Shown: one piece after another, positions 8,675 through 15,847 of the stretch
Numbering within the stretch: position 1 is the first letter of the stretch
Layout of the letters: each line of letters opens with the position of its first letter
Assembly: GCA_048498155.1 (NCBI GenBank)
Contig: JBEHYN010000003.1
Location: 58,708-122,707, forward strand
Direction of reading: 5' to 3'
From: BOG-938 sp048498155
GTDB lineage: Bacteria > Pseudomonadota > Alphaproteobacteria > Caulobacterales > Caulobacteraceae
DNA length: 64,000 nt
Made by a program: the position numbers and the translations under genes
The notes under the pieces: model-generated
The model's input: only the letters and a program-made list of their open reading frames with translations
What the model was told of the DNA's origin: nothing
Databases searched by the model: none

Positions 8675-9529
8675 TTGATCTTTCCTGATTTCGATCCCGT
8701 GCTCCTGCATCTGGGCCCCCTGGCTATCCGTTGGTACGCCCTGGCCTATGTCGCGGGCATCATGATCGGCTGGCGCTATATCATAGCCCTGGCGCGCACC
8801 CCCCGGCTGTGGGCGCCGCTGACGGCCCCAGCCACCCCCGCTCAGATTGACGACCTGGTCCTGTGGATCACCCTGGGCATCATTGTCGGCGGGCGGCTCG
8901 GCTATGTCCTGTTCTACGACACGCCGGTCATCTGGACCGATCCGCTGGAAATTCTGCAAGTCTGGCGCGGCGGAATGTCGTTCCATGGCGGCTTGATCGG
9001 GGTCACCTTAGCCCTGCTCGGCTTTTCCATGGGCAACAAGATTCGCCCGTTCAGCTTGGCCGACCTCGTTGCGCCCGCCGTGCCTATCGGCCTGTTCTTC
9101 GGCCGCATCGCCAATTTCATCAACGGCGAGCTTTGGGGACGCACGACCTCTGTTCCGTGGGGCGTGGTGTTCTGCAACCGCACCATCGCCAAGCTCTACA
9201 ACGGGGATTGCCCGGCGGGACTGGCGCCGCGCCATCCCAGCCAGCTTTATGAGGCCGTCCTGGAAGGTCTGGTGCTGTTCCTCGCCCTTGGGCTGGCCGC
9301 CTGGCGGTTCAAATGGATGCAGCGAGAAGGCGCCGTGACCGGCCTGTTCCTACTCGGCTATGGCCTGTGTCGGATCGCCCTGGAAAACGTGCGGCAACCG
9401 GATGCTCAGCTGCCGAATTTTCCCCTGGGCCTGACCATGGGCATGATGCTGTCCGCCCCCATGATCCTGATCGGCGCCTTTTTGATCTGGCGAGCCTTCC
9501 GCGCGCCGGCGCCCGCTTCGCCCGCATGA
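8675..9529 (+). CDS. lgt: Prolipoprotein diacylglyceryl transferase
   Basis: 284 residues with about seven membrane segments. Lgt attaches diacylglycerol from phosphatidylglycerol to the lipobox cysteine of prolipoproteins in the inner membrane. Diagnostic motifs are WYALAYVAG near the start, MSFHGGLIG with the catalytic His, and the Lgt signature GRIANFINGELWG. The best start is TTG at 8675, which gives the normal MIFPDFDPV N terminus; there is no ATG at a sensible position. The next gene begins 10 nt downstream, suggesting an lgt–midA-like–pgeF operon. Confidence 0.95.
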   Translation: MIFPDFDPVLLHLGPLAIRWYALAYVAGIMIGWRYIIALARTPRLWAPLTAPATPAQIDDLVLWITLGIIVGGRLGYVLFYDTPVIWTDPLEILQVWRGGMSFHGGLIGVTLALLGFSMGNKIRPFSLADLVAPAVPIGLFFGRIANFINGELWGRTTSVPWGVVFCNRTIAKLYNGDCPAGLAPRHPSQLYEAVLEGLVLFLALGLAAWRFKWMQREGAVTGLFLLGYGLCRIALENVRQPDAQLPNFPLGLTMGMMLSAPMILIGAFLIWRAFRAPAPASPA

Positions 9530-9539
9530 GTCTTCCCGC

Positions 9540-10619
9540 ATGAGTCTGGAAGACCGTCTGAAGGCCCAGATCCTGGCTCAGGGCCCTGTGACGGTCGCCC
9601 AGTACATGACCTTTTGCCTGCACGATCCGCAGGCGGGCTACTACGCCACTCGGCCCGCCCTGGGCGAAGGCGGCGACTTCATCACCGCGCCCCTGATCTC
9701 GCAGATGTTCGGCGAGCTGCTGGGCCTGTGGGCGGCCGAGACCTGGAGCCGCATGGGCCGACCGGCGCGGGTGATCCTGGCGGAGGCGGGGCCGGGAGAC
9801 GGCGCTCTGATGAGCGACGCCCTGCGCGCCGCGCGGCTGGAGCCGGCGTTCTTGGCGGCGGCCGACCTCTATCTGATCGAGACCAGTCCCGTGCTGATGC
9901 GGACCCAGGCTGAACGGCTAGGAGTCGGCCCCATCTCGCCGCGCTGGATAGGGTCCCTGGCCGACCTGCCGGACGACGCGCCTCTGATCCTGATCGCCAA
10001 CGAGCTGCTCGATTGCCTTCCCGTCCGTCAGTTCGTCCGCACCGACAAGGGATGGGCCGAGCGCATGGTCGGGCTGGACGACCATGGGGCCTTGGCCTTC
10101 GGTCTAGCCGCCCGGCCGGTGGATAGTGTCGTCGGCCCAGGCTTTCAGCATGCGGAGCCCGGCGCGGTCCTGGAGGTTTCTCCCGCCCAGGAAGCCTTCG
10201 CCGCGCAACTGGCTACATGCGTCCTTCGCCAGGGGGGAGCGGGGCTGTTGATCGACTACGGCCGCGACGAGCCTGGATTGGGCGATACGCTTCAGGCGCT
10301 GAAGGGCCACCATAAGGTCTCGCCGCTGGAGACCCCTGGGCAAGCGGATCTGACCGTGCACGTCGACTTTCCGGCGGTGGCCGCAGCGGCGCGCGCGGCG
10401 GGCGCCCAGGCATCCCCGATCCTCACACAGGGTACGTTTCTCATGCGCCTCGGCCTGGGCGCGCGAACCCAGGCCCTGATCGCAGCGCGGCCTGACCGGG
10501 AACCGACCTTGCAAAGGCAGCTTGCGCGTCTGGCCGCGCCCGACCAGATGGGGAGTCTGTTCAAGGTGCTGGCGATTCACACGCCGGGCGCGACCCCTCC
10601 GGGTTTTGAGGAGAGCTGA
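9540..10619 (+). CDS. NDUFAF7/MidA-family SAM-dependent methyltransferase
   Basis: 359 residues. The family block DPQAGYYATRPALGEGGDFITAP is present in full near residues 31–52. A SAM-binding loop reads ILAEAGPGDGALM. The mitochondrial homologue NDUFAF7 methylates an arginine of a complex I subunit. The target of bacterial members is unproven, though many alphaproteobacteria carry this gene right after lgt, as here. The TGA stop overlaps the ATG of pgeF by one base, so translation is probably coupled. Confidence 0.9.
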   Translation: MSLEDRLKAQILAQGPVTVAQYMTFCLHDPQAGYYATRPALGEGGDFITAPLISQMFGELLGLWAAETWSRMGRPARVILAEAGPGDGALMSDALRAARLEPAFLAAADLYLIETSPVLMRTQAERLGVGPISPRWIGSLADLPDDAPLILIANELLDCLPVRQFVRTDKGWAERMVGLDDHGALAFGLAARPVDSVVGPGFQHAEPGAVLEVSPAQEAFAAQLATCVLRQGGAGLLIDYGRDEPGLGDTLQALKGHHKVSPLETPGQADLTVHVDFPAVAAAARAAGAQASPILTQGTFLMRLGLGARTQALIAARPDREPTLQRQLARLAAPDQMGSLFKVLAIHTPGATPPGFEES

Positions 10620-11392
10620 TGAGCCATCTCGCGATCCTGAGATCGCCGCTGCTGAGCGAGGTCGCCGACGTGCGGCACGCCTTTTTCGGCCGTCGGGGCG
10701 GCACGTCCAGCGGGGTCTATGACAGCCTGAACGTGGGCCTGGGTTCCAAGGACGATCCGTCCGCAGTCAAGGCCAATCGCGCGCGGGCTGCGGCGGCTCT
10801 GGGCGTAGAGGCGGACGCCTTGTTTACCGCCTATCAAATTCACTCCGCCCGCGCCGTAGAGGCGAACGGGCCGTGGGCGGCCAGGCCCGAGGCGGACGCG
10901 GTGGTGACCACGGCGGCGAACCTGGCGTGCGGCGCCCTATCGGCCGACTGCGCGCCCATACTGCTGGCGGATGGGCGCGCCGGGGTGGTGGCCGCGGCCC
11001 ATGCCGGGTGGCGCGGCGCCCTGGACGGGGTGGTGGAGGCGGCGGTTCAGTTGATGCAGGACAAGGGGGCCGAACGATCCCACATCGTCGCAGCCGTCGG
11101 CCCCTGCATCGCCCAGGCCTCCTATGAAGTCGGCATGGAGTTCGTCGAGCGATTCACCGGCCAGGCGCCGGGATCCGAGATCTTCTTCGCCCCGGGCCGC
11201 GCGGCGGACAAACGTCAGTTCGACCTGCCCGGCTTCGTGCTGCATCGATTGGCCCAAGCCGGCGTGCAAAAGGCCGAGTGGATCGGGCGAGACACCTGCG
11301 CCGAAGAGAGCTTGTTCTTCTCCAACCGCCGCGCCGTGCTGCGCGGCGAGCCCGACTACGGCCGCCTGCTGTCGGCCATCACCTTGGTTTAG
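10619..11392 (+). CDS. pgeF: Peptidoglycan editing factor PgeF (YfiH/laccase-domain)
   Basis: 257 residues. The family (DUF152) has a Zn/Cu-binding active site. Visible motifs are FGRRGGTSSGVYDSLNVG at the N terminus, ADCAPILLAD, HAAHAGWRG-like AAHAGWRGALDG, and VGPCIAQASYEV, which supply the metal-binding His and Cys residues. In E. coli PgeF removes wrongly incorporated residues from muropeptides. Being third in the lgt transcript places it among envelope-maintenance genes. The length is normal for the family. Confidence 0.92.
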   Translation: MSHLAILRSPLLSEVADVRHAFFGRRGGTSSGVYDSLNVGLGSKDDPSAVKANRARAAAALGVEADALFTAYQIHSARAVEANGPWAARPEADAVVTTAANLACGALSADCAPILLADGRAGVVAAAHAGWRGALDGVVEAAVQLMQDKGAERSHIVAAVGPCIAQASYEVGMEFVERFTGQAPGSEIFFAPGRAADKRQFDLPGFVLHRLAQAGVQKAEWIGRDTCAEESLFFSNRRAVLRGEPDYGRLLSAITLV

Positions 11393-11520
11393 CGGCCAAT
11401 CGCCAACCGCAGATCGCGGCCAATGGGCCACACCTGCCAAGCTTGCGTCATCGGCGGCGTTGCGGGCTTTGTCCTGCGGCGCGCCCCTGCTAGAAGCCAG
11501 CAAACAGCATCGAGGCCCTG

Positions 11521-12456
11521 ATGAAGTTGCTCGCCGGCAATTCGAACCGCACCCTGGCCGAGGCGATCGCCGACCATCTCGACACGCCCCTCACCAAGGC
11601 CCAGGTGCGGCGGTTTGCCGATAATGAGGTGTTCGTCGCCATCGAAGAGAATGTGCGCGGCGAGGATGTGTTCATCATCCAATCCACCTCCTACCCGGCC
11701 AACGACAACCTGATGGAGCTGCTGATCTGCATCGACGCCCTGACGCGGGCCTCGGCCAAGCGGATTACGGCGGTCATGCCCTATTTCGGTTACGCCCGGC
11801 AGGACCGCAAGACCGGCGGCCGCACGCCCATTTCCGCCAAGCTGGTGGCCAATATCATCACCCGCGCCGGGGCTGATCGCGTCCTGACGATGGACCTGCA
11901 TGCGGGCCAGATTCAGGGGTTCTTCGACATCCCGACCGACAACCTGCTGGCCACGCCGGTGCTCGCCGAAGACATCAAGGAGCATTACGCCAAATCGCGC
12001 GACCTGATGATTGTCTCGCCCGACGTGGGCGGAGTGGTGCGCGCCCGCGCCCTGGCCAAGCGCCTGGACGCCGACCTGGCCATCGTCGATAAGCGCCGTT
12101 CCGGCCCGGGCGAGAGCGAGGTGATGAACATCATCGGCGACGTGCAGGGCCGCTGCTGCATCCTGTTCGACGACATCGTCGATTCCGCCGGCACCCTGTG
12201 CAACGCCGCCCAGGCCCTGATCGACCAGGGCGCCAAGGAAGTTTCCGCCTACGTCACCCACGGGGTGCTCTCGGGCGCGGCGATAGACCGGGTGACCAAG
12301 TCGGTGCTGAAGGAATTGGTGATCACCGATTCCATCGGCGCGCCCGATCAGGTGCAAGGCTGCGGCAAGACCCGCGTGGTCTCCGTGGCGCCCTTGATGG
12401 GTGAAGCCATTCGCCGGATCGCCAACGAGGAATCCGTGTCCAAGCTATTTGATTGA
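11521..12456 (+). CDS. prs: Ribose-phosphate pyrophosphokinase
   Basis: 311 residues. It makes PRPP from ribose 5-phosphate and ATP for purine, pyrimidine, His, Trp and NAD synthesis. The N-terminal ATP-site region (FADNEVFVAIEENVRGEDVFI), the loop YFGYARQDRK, the divalent-cation site MDLHAGQIQGFFDIP and the PRPP-binding loop FDDIVDSAGTLCNAA are all intact. The length equals class I enzymes. The stop overlaps the start of the downstream amidotransferase (ATGA), so the two are coupled. Confidence 0.97.
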   Translation: MKLLAGNSNRTLAEAIADHLDTPLTKAQVRRFADNEVFVAIEENVRGEDVFIIQSTSYPANDNLMELLICIDALTRASAKRITAVMPYFGYARQDRKTGGRTPISAKLVANIITRAGADRVLTMDLHAGQIQGFFDIPTDNLLATPVLAEDIKEHYAKSRDLMIVSPDVGGVVRARALAKRLDADLAIVDKRRSGPGESEVMNIIGDVQGRCCILFDDIVDSAGTLCNAAQALIDQGAKEVSAYVTHGVLSGAAIDRVTKSVLKELVITDSIGAPDQVQGCGKTRVVSVAPLMGEAIRRIANEESVSKLFD

Positions 12457-13154
12457 TGCGCGTCGCGGTCCTGCAGACCGGCGAGCCGCCGCCCGAACTG
12501 GCCGACCGATTCGGCAGCTACCCCGACATGTTCGAAAGCCTGCTGGAGATGGGCCCCCTGCCCTACTTCGCGGTTGATCGCGGGCGTTGGCCCAAAGCCA
12601 TCACGGACTTCGACGCCTATGTCGTCACCGGCTCGCCCGCCGGGGTCTATGACCCCCTGCCATGGATTGCCGAGTTGAAGACCTTCTTGCGCGCCGCCAA
12701 GGGACAGGCGGCGCTGGTCGGCATCTGCTTCGGCCACCAGGTGATGGCTGAGGCCTTCGGCGGCCATGTGATCAAGTCGCCCAAGGGCTGGGGCGTGGGG
12801 CTGCAGCACTATCAGGTGGTCGAGGCCCAGCCTTGGATGGACCACCCGACCAGTTTCTCGATCCCCGCGTCGCACCAAGACCAGGTGATCCTGCATCCGC
12901 CGGACTCCAAGGTGATCGCCGCCAACCCCTTCACCCATTTCGCCGGTCTCGCCTATCACGACCAGCCGGCCATTTCCTTCCAGGGCCACCCTGAGTTCGA
13001 GCCGGCGTATGCCCAGGCCTTGCTCAAGAGCCGGAAGGGTTCGCATCTTCCGCATGAACAGGCGGATGGGGCCATTGCTTCGTTGAACCACCCCAACGAT
13101 CGGGCGCGGGTGGGGGGGTGGATCAGGGCGTTTATGAGAAGCGGGCTCGGGTGA
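12456..13154 (+). CDS. Type 1 glutamine amidotransferase (stand-alone GATase domain)
   Basis: 232 residues. A class I GATase fold with the nucleophile Cys in VGICFGHQ, the oxyanion region before it, and the His of the catalytic dyad in FQGHPEF. It resembles the YpjE/GuaA-like stand-alone family annotated as 'type 1 glutamine amidotransferase', for which the ammonia acceptor is not assigned. It begins inside the prs stop codon. No synthetase partner is adjacent, so the substrate cannot be named; gamma-glutamyl hydrolase activity is an alternative. Confidence 0.82.
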   Translation: MRVAVLQTGEPPPELADRFGSYPDMFESLLEMGPLPYFAVDRGRWPKAITDFDAYVVTGSPAGVYDPLPWIAELKTFLRAAKGQAALVGICFGHQVMAEAFGGHVIKSPKGWGVGLQHYQVVEAQPWMDHPTSFSIPASHQDQVILHPPDSKVIAANPFTHFAGLAYHDQPAISFQGHPEFEPAYAQALLKSRKGSHLPHEQADGAIASLNHPNDRARVGGWIRAFMRSGLG

Positions 13155-13164
13155 AGGCCCAAGC

Positions 13165-13629
13165 ATGAGCAACTGGGACCTTCTCATCTATGCCGCCGTT
13201 GGCCTGAGCGTATGGCTCAACGGGGCCGTGACCTTTCGGCTGGGCGGCCGGTTCCTGTTCGAGAGCGGGCCGGGCTTCTGCGTCCTTGTCGGGCTGGTGA
13301 TTGCCGCCTTGGTCTGCGTCGCGTTTCGCGCGACCCTGGCCTGGCGCAAAGGGCGGCTCTCCGAGGCGGTGACCGTGGCGGTCGTGATGGCGCTGCCCGG
13401 CCTTTTCGCGGAAACCGCGCGTCAGATCGTGTTCCCCTGGGCCACCGGCCTCGCCGTCCGGACCGCCCCTGCCTTTGACGCCGTGATTTTCTTCGGCAAT
13501 GCGGTGCTGCTGGCCTACGCGCTCGTCCTGGCGCGTCGGGGCGATAGAGCGATTCCGGCGCGGGATTTGGCGGGAAAAAGGCGGCGCTTCGTATCAAGGC
13601 CTAGAGTATTGTTCATCTTTTGTTCTTGA
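13165..13629 (+). CDS. Small integral membrane protein (DUF5367-like)
   Basis: 154 residues with four hydrophobic segments (about 7–27, 35–55, 68–85 and 105–123) and a basic tail. The spacing and the ALPGLFAETAR segment after the third helix resemble DUF5367 membrane proteins, but I am not certain of that assignment. The start lies 10 nt after the amidotransferase stop. The last codons overlap the LexA-type box and −35 element of the downstream toxin promoter, so the two units are tightly abutted. Confidence 0.6.
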   Translation: MSNWDLLIYAAVGLSVWLNGAVTFRLGGRFLFESGPGFCVLVGLVIAALVCVAFRATLAWRKGRLSEAVTVAVVMALPGLFAETARQIVFPWATGLAVRTAPAFDAVIFFGNAVLLAYALVLARRGDRAIPARDLAGKRRRFVSRPRVLFIFCS

Positions 13630-13654
13630 CGCACTCGCGTTAAGGTCGTATGCT
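13611..13654 (+). promoter_or_regulatory. LexA (SOS) box plus sigma-70 promoter for the toxin/immunity operon
   Basis: GTTC at 13611–13614 and GTTC at 13622–13625 are separated by exactly 7 nt. This is the GTTC-N7-GTTC operator of alphaproteobacterial LexA. The next base begins TTGACG (13626–13631), followed by a 17-nt spacer and TATGCT (13649–13654), an excellent sigma-70 promoter. LexA bound at the box would abut the −35 element. The predicted start of transcription is about 20–25 nt before the ATG at 13684. LexA control is inferred from the exact motif and its placement. Confidence 0.7.
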
Positions 13655-13683
13655 TTTCCCGGCTGGAGAGCGGGTGGGAAGGC

Positions 13684-14637
13684 ATGGCAGACGACACCAG
13701 GACCTGGATAAGACAGCGCAACGCCGAGGTGCGCGCCAAGCGATTGGCGTCGGCATCCCCCTCCAGACCCGGAGGCGTCGGCGATCTTGACCACAACGAT
13801 GTTGTGAAGGGGGCCGCCGGCTCCTTGGCGCAATCGGCAGGCGCAGTCGCCGGTTTGGCGCGAGGCGGAGCGCGCCTTGCCCAGGATGCGGCCGGAGCCG
13901 TGCAGTTCACCGAGAACCTACTCGATCCCACCTACGGATGGTTGCATGGCGGCCAGCCGGCATGGCTTCCCCTCGCTCAGAGCGCCGATGACGCGGTCCG
14001 CCAAGGCTTGTCTGTGGCGCGTCACCCGGTCCAGTCGATCATGGCGGGGACGTCACGCGCCAACGCCGCCCTCAATCCGTCAGCCACGCCGGCCGCGCCC
14101 ACGGCGACCGGTGAAATGCGGCGCAGGTTCGGCATCGGCATGAACCAGGGAGAAGTCCTCTTCGACATAGGGACGGCGGCGCTGGCGCCTGAAGCGGAAG
14201 TCGCTCGCTCGGCTGTTTTCGCCGAAGATCAGGTGGCCAGCCGGATGGCTAAGGGGATGGCGGAGCCGATGGCGCGGAACCTGGCCGAGCCTTACAAAGG
14301 GATGGGCCATCATTACATTCCGAGAAGCGTCATTGAGGCGTTGAGTATTTCCAAGGCTTTTGGCGACAGTCGCTTCAATGTGCTCAAGCCGCCGGGCATC
14401 AGCCGTGGCGATTTCTATGAACTGCATTTCCGAGTCGACCCGGATTTCAAGGGCGCGCGGCTGGCGGATCACGTCGGGGAACACTGGAGCGGTGAGAAAC
14501 TGGGGCTGAAGAAGGACCCTTTCTTGGTCCGGGTGGTGCGGGGCGCTCCGCCGGCTCTAAAGCGAGCCCTGACGAAGGGGGCACTCGGCGGTGTCGCGGG
14601 CGCGGCGGACATTGCACATCGGGAACGCCGGCCATGA
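13684..14637 (+). CDS. Putative effector/toxin with C-terminal GHH (HNH/EndoVII-like) domain
   Basis: 317 residues and no signal peptide. Three zones can be seen. A charged N terminus (1–38) comes first. An Ala/Gly-rich region follows (about 40–140), with a helix rich in small residues and a low-complexity Pro/Ala/Thr linker. The C-terminal part (about 195–290) contains GHHYIPRS at 208–215, followed by Asn232, His248, His263 and His267. A GHH motif followed by a hydrophobic-Pro pair is typical of HNH/Endo VII-superfamily nuclease tips in polymorphic toxins. The next gene overlaps by 4 nt and looks like an immunity gene. It is driven by the SOS-box promoter at 13611–13654. The nuclease assignment is inference; export route and target are unknown. 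Confidence 0.6.
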   Translation: MADDTRTWIRQRNAEVRAKRLASASPSRPGGVGDLDHNDVVKGAAGSLAQSAGAVAGLARGGARLAQDAAGAVQFTENLLDPTYGWLHGGQPAWLPLAQSADDAVRQGLSVARHPVQSIMAGTSRANAALNPSATPAAPTATGEMRRRFGIGMNQGEVLFDIGTAALAPEAEVARSAVFAEDQVASRMAKGMAEPMARNLAEPYKGMGHHYIPRSVIEALSISKAFGDSRFNVLKPPGISRGDFYELHFRVDPDFKGARLADHVGEHWSGEKLGLKKDPFLVRVVRGAPPALKRALTKGALGGVAGAADIAHRERRP

Positions 14638-15134
14638 CCGTGCGGAACTGGGTCATTTTCCGTTCAGACTTGGCTGACGACGGAATCAAGAACGGAGACG
14701 ATTTTCTTGAGTGGCCGGGCCGCGTCCACGTTTTGGTGGCCGCTGAGATACTCCAGTCCCTGGGTTGGGAAATTCTCGGGCTTGTCGACATGCAAAAGCT
14801 GGGATGGGATTTGGCCGCCCGACTTGGCGGCAAGGAGATCTGGCTGCGAGCGGCCTCTGTTGGTGATATTCTCTTGATCATTGAGGACGCCAATCCTGGG
14901 CGGACCTGGTATTTCGGCCGCAAACCGCCGGGTCAGGTGTTCACAGACCTGTTGAGCGGGCTCCACGCCGGCTTGCAAGCCGACGGCCGGTTCCACGGCA
15001 TCCTCTGGTTCACCCGCAAGGAACTCGACTGCATGGCTCCAGGCGCGCCGACGCCGGTCAGCGACGTCAAGGAAATGGCCGGATTGCCGCCGCGTCCCTG
15101 GCGAGAGTGGGACCACACTTGGCGTGATCGGTAG
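14634..15134 (+). CDS. Candidate immunity protein for the GHH toxin
   Basis: 166 residues, soluble, with no family I recognise. The sequence is rich in Trp, Asp and Gly and has a moderately acidic middle segment (VGDILLIIEDANPGRTW). Its ATG overlaps the toxin stop (ATGA), the tight coupling usual for toxin–immunity pairs. No catalytic motif is visible. The immunity call rests on position, size and lack of any other recognisable function. 85 nt separate it from the next toxin–antitoxin operon. Confidence 0.5.
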   Translation: MTVRNWVIFRSDLADDGIKNGDDFLEWPGRVHVLVAAEILQSLGWEILGLVDMQKLGWDLAARLGGKEIWLRAASVGDILLIIEDANPGRTWYFGRKPPGQVFTDLLSGLHAGLQADGRFHGILWFTRKELDCMAPGAPTPVSDVKEMAGLPPRPWREWDHTWRDR

Positions 15135-15171
15135 TCGAGCGCATGCAGCTGAATGGTAGAGCCGCGTTGAC

Positions 15172-15206
15172 ATACGCCTTGCAATGCGTATCCATTTAGA
15201 TACAAT
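15172..15206 (+). promoter_or_regulatory. Nested palindromes and promoter of the toxin–antitoxin operon
   Basis: ATACGC (15172–15177) and GCGTAT (15186–15191) form a perfect inverted repeat with an 8-nt centre. Overlapping it, GTATC (15188–15192) and GATAC (15199–15203) form a second one. A promoter fits inside: TTGCAA (15179–15184), a 16-nt spacer and TACAAT (15201–15206), 14 nt before the toxin ATG. Palindromes covering the promoter are what an autorepressing XRE-type antitoxin would bind; that role is inferred. Confidence 0.5.
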
Positions 15207-15219
15207 GTACTGCGCTTGA

Positions 15220-15525
15220 ATGAACACCATCATTCGGTCTTCGGACTTTGACTTGTGGTTGTCCGTCCTCGCGGATCACAAAGCCAAGGCTAGAATCTTG
15301 GCGCGGATTGCGGCGGCAAAATTGGGAAACTTCGGCGACAGCGAGCCGGTCGGCGAGGGTGTTTCCGAAATGCGGATTCACATGGGCGCGGGCTATCGCG
15401 TCTATTTCACACGGATGGATATGACGGTTTATGTCCTGCTGACCGGCGGAGACAAATCCTCGCAAAAGAAGGACATCGGCCGGGCGAAGTCGATGGCGCG
15501 GGCGCTGAGAGAGGCAAAGCCATGA
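15220..15525 (+). CDS. RelE/ParE-superfamily toxin (HigB/TIGR02683-type)
   Basis: 101 residues. It belongs to the 'putative addiction module killer protein' group. Seen here are DFDLWLSVLADHKAKARILARI at the N terminus, GVSEMRIHMGAGYRVYF in the middle with the conserved Arg/Tyr pair, and the end pattern LLTGGDKSSQKKDIGRA. Related toxins are ribosome-dependent mRNA endonucleases. The gene precedes its antitoxin, the reverse of most type II systems and normal for HigBA-like modules. It overlaps the antitoxin gene by 4 nt. No strong ribosome-binding site is visible, and the palindromes upstream suggest tight repression. Confidence 0.88.
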   Translation: MNTIIRSSDFDLWLSVLADHKAKARILARIAAAKLGNFGDSEPVGEGVSEMRIHMGAGYRVYFTRMDMTVYVLLTGGDKSSQKKDIGRAKSMARALREAKP

Positions 15526-15833
15526 CCACCTACGCGCCCTTTGAGGCGGCGGACTATCTCGACAGCGAAGATGTCATCGCCGAATATCTTTCGGCCGCTG
15601 CGGAAGACGCCAACCCCGACGTGTTTCTCATCGCGCTGGGGGATGTCGCCAAGGCGCGGGGCGTGGCGCAAATCGCCAAGGCGTCGGGTCTTGGCCGAGA
15701 AAGTCTCTACAAGGCGTTGAGCGCAGGCGCCCATCCTCGCCATGAAACCATCAGCGCGATTCTTCGCGCATTAGGCGTGAAATTCACAGTCGTCGCCGAT
15801 GACAAGAGCGCTCTTGTCGGCCCAAACGCCTGA
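15522..15833 (+). CDS. XRE-type antitoxin (TIGR02684-type)
   Basis: 103 residues. The N-terminal segment FEAADYLDSEDVIAEYL is characteristic of this antidote family. A helix-turn-helix follows, with GVAQIAKASGLGRESLYKAL and HETISAILRALGVKFTV. It should bind and neutralise the toxin encoded just upstream and repress the shared promoter through the palindromes at 15172–15206. It ends 14 nt before the stop of the convergent PD-(D/E)XK gene. Confidence 0.88.
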   Translation: MTTYAPFEAADYLDSEDVIAEYLSAAAEDANPDVFLIALGDVAKARGVAQIAKASGLGRESLYKALSAGAHPRHETISAILRALGVKFTVVADDKSALVGPNA

Positions 15834-15847
15834 ATATGACGTCTTAC

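Noticed and set aside
11389..12357. Long minus-strand open frame across prs
   Set aside because: Mirror frame of a conserved gene; composition and lack of motifs show it is not coding.
15167..15172. TTGACA as −35 element of the toxin–antitoxin promoter
   Set aside because: No acceptable −10 lies 16–18 nt downstream; the good TACAAT is 28 nt away and pairs instead with TTGCAA at 15179.
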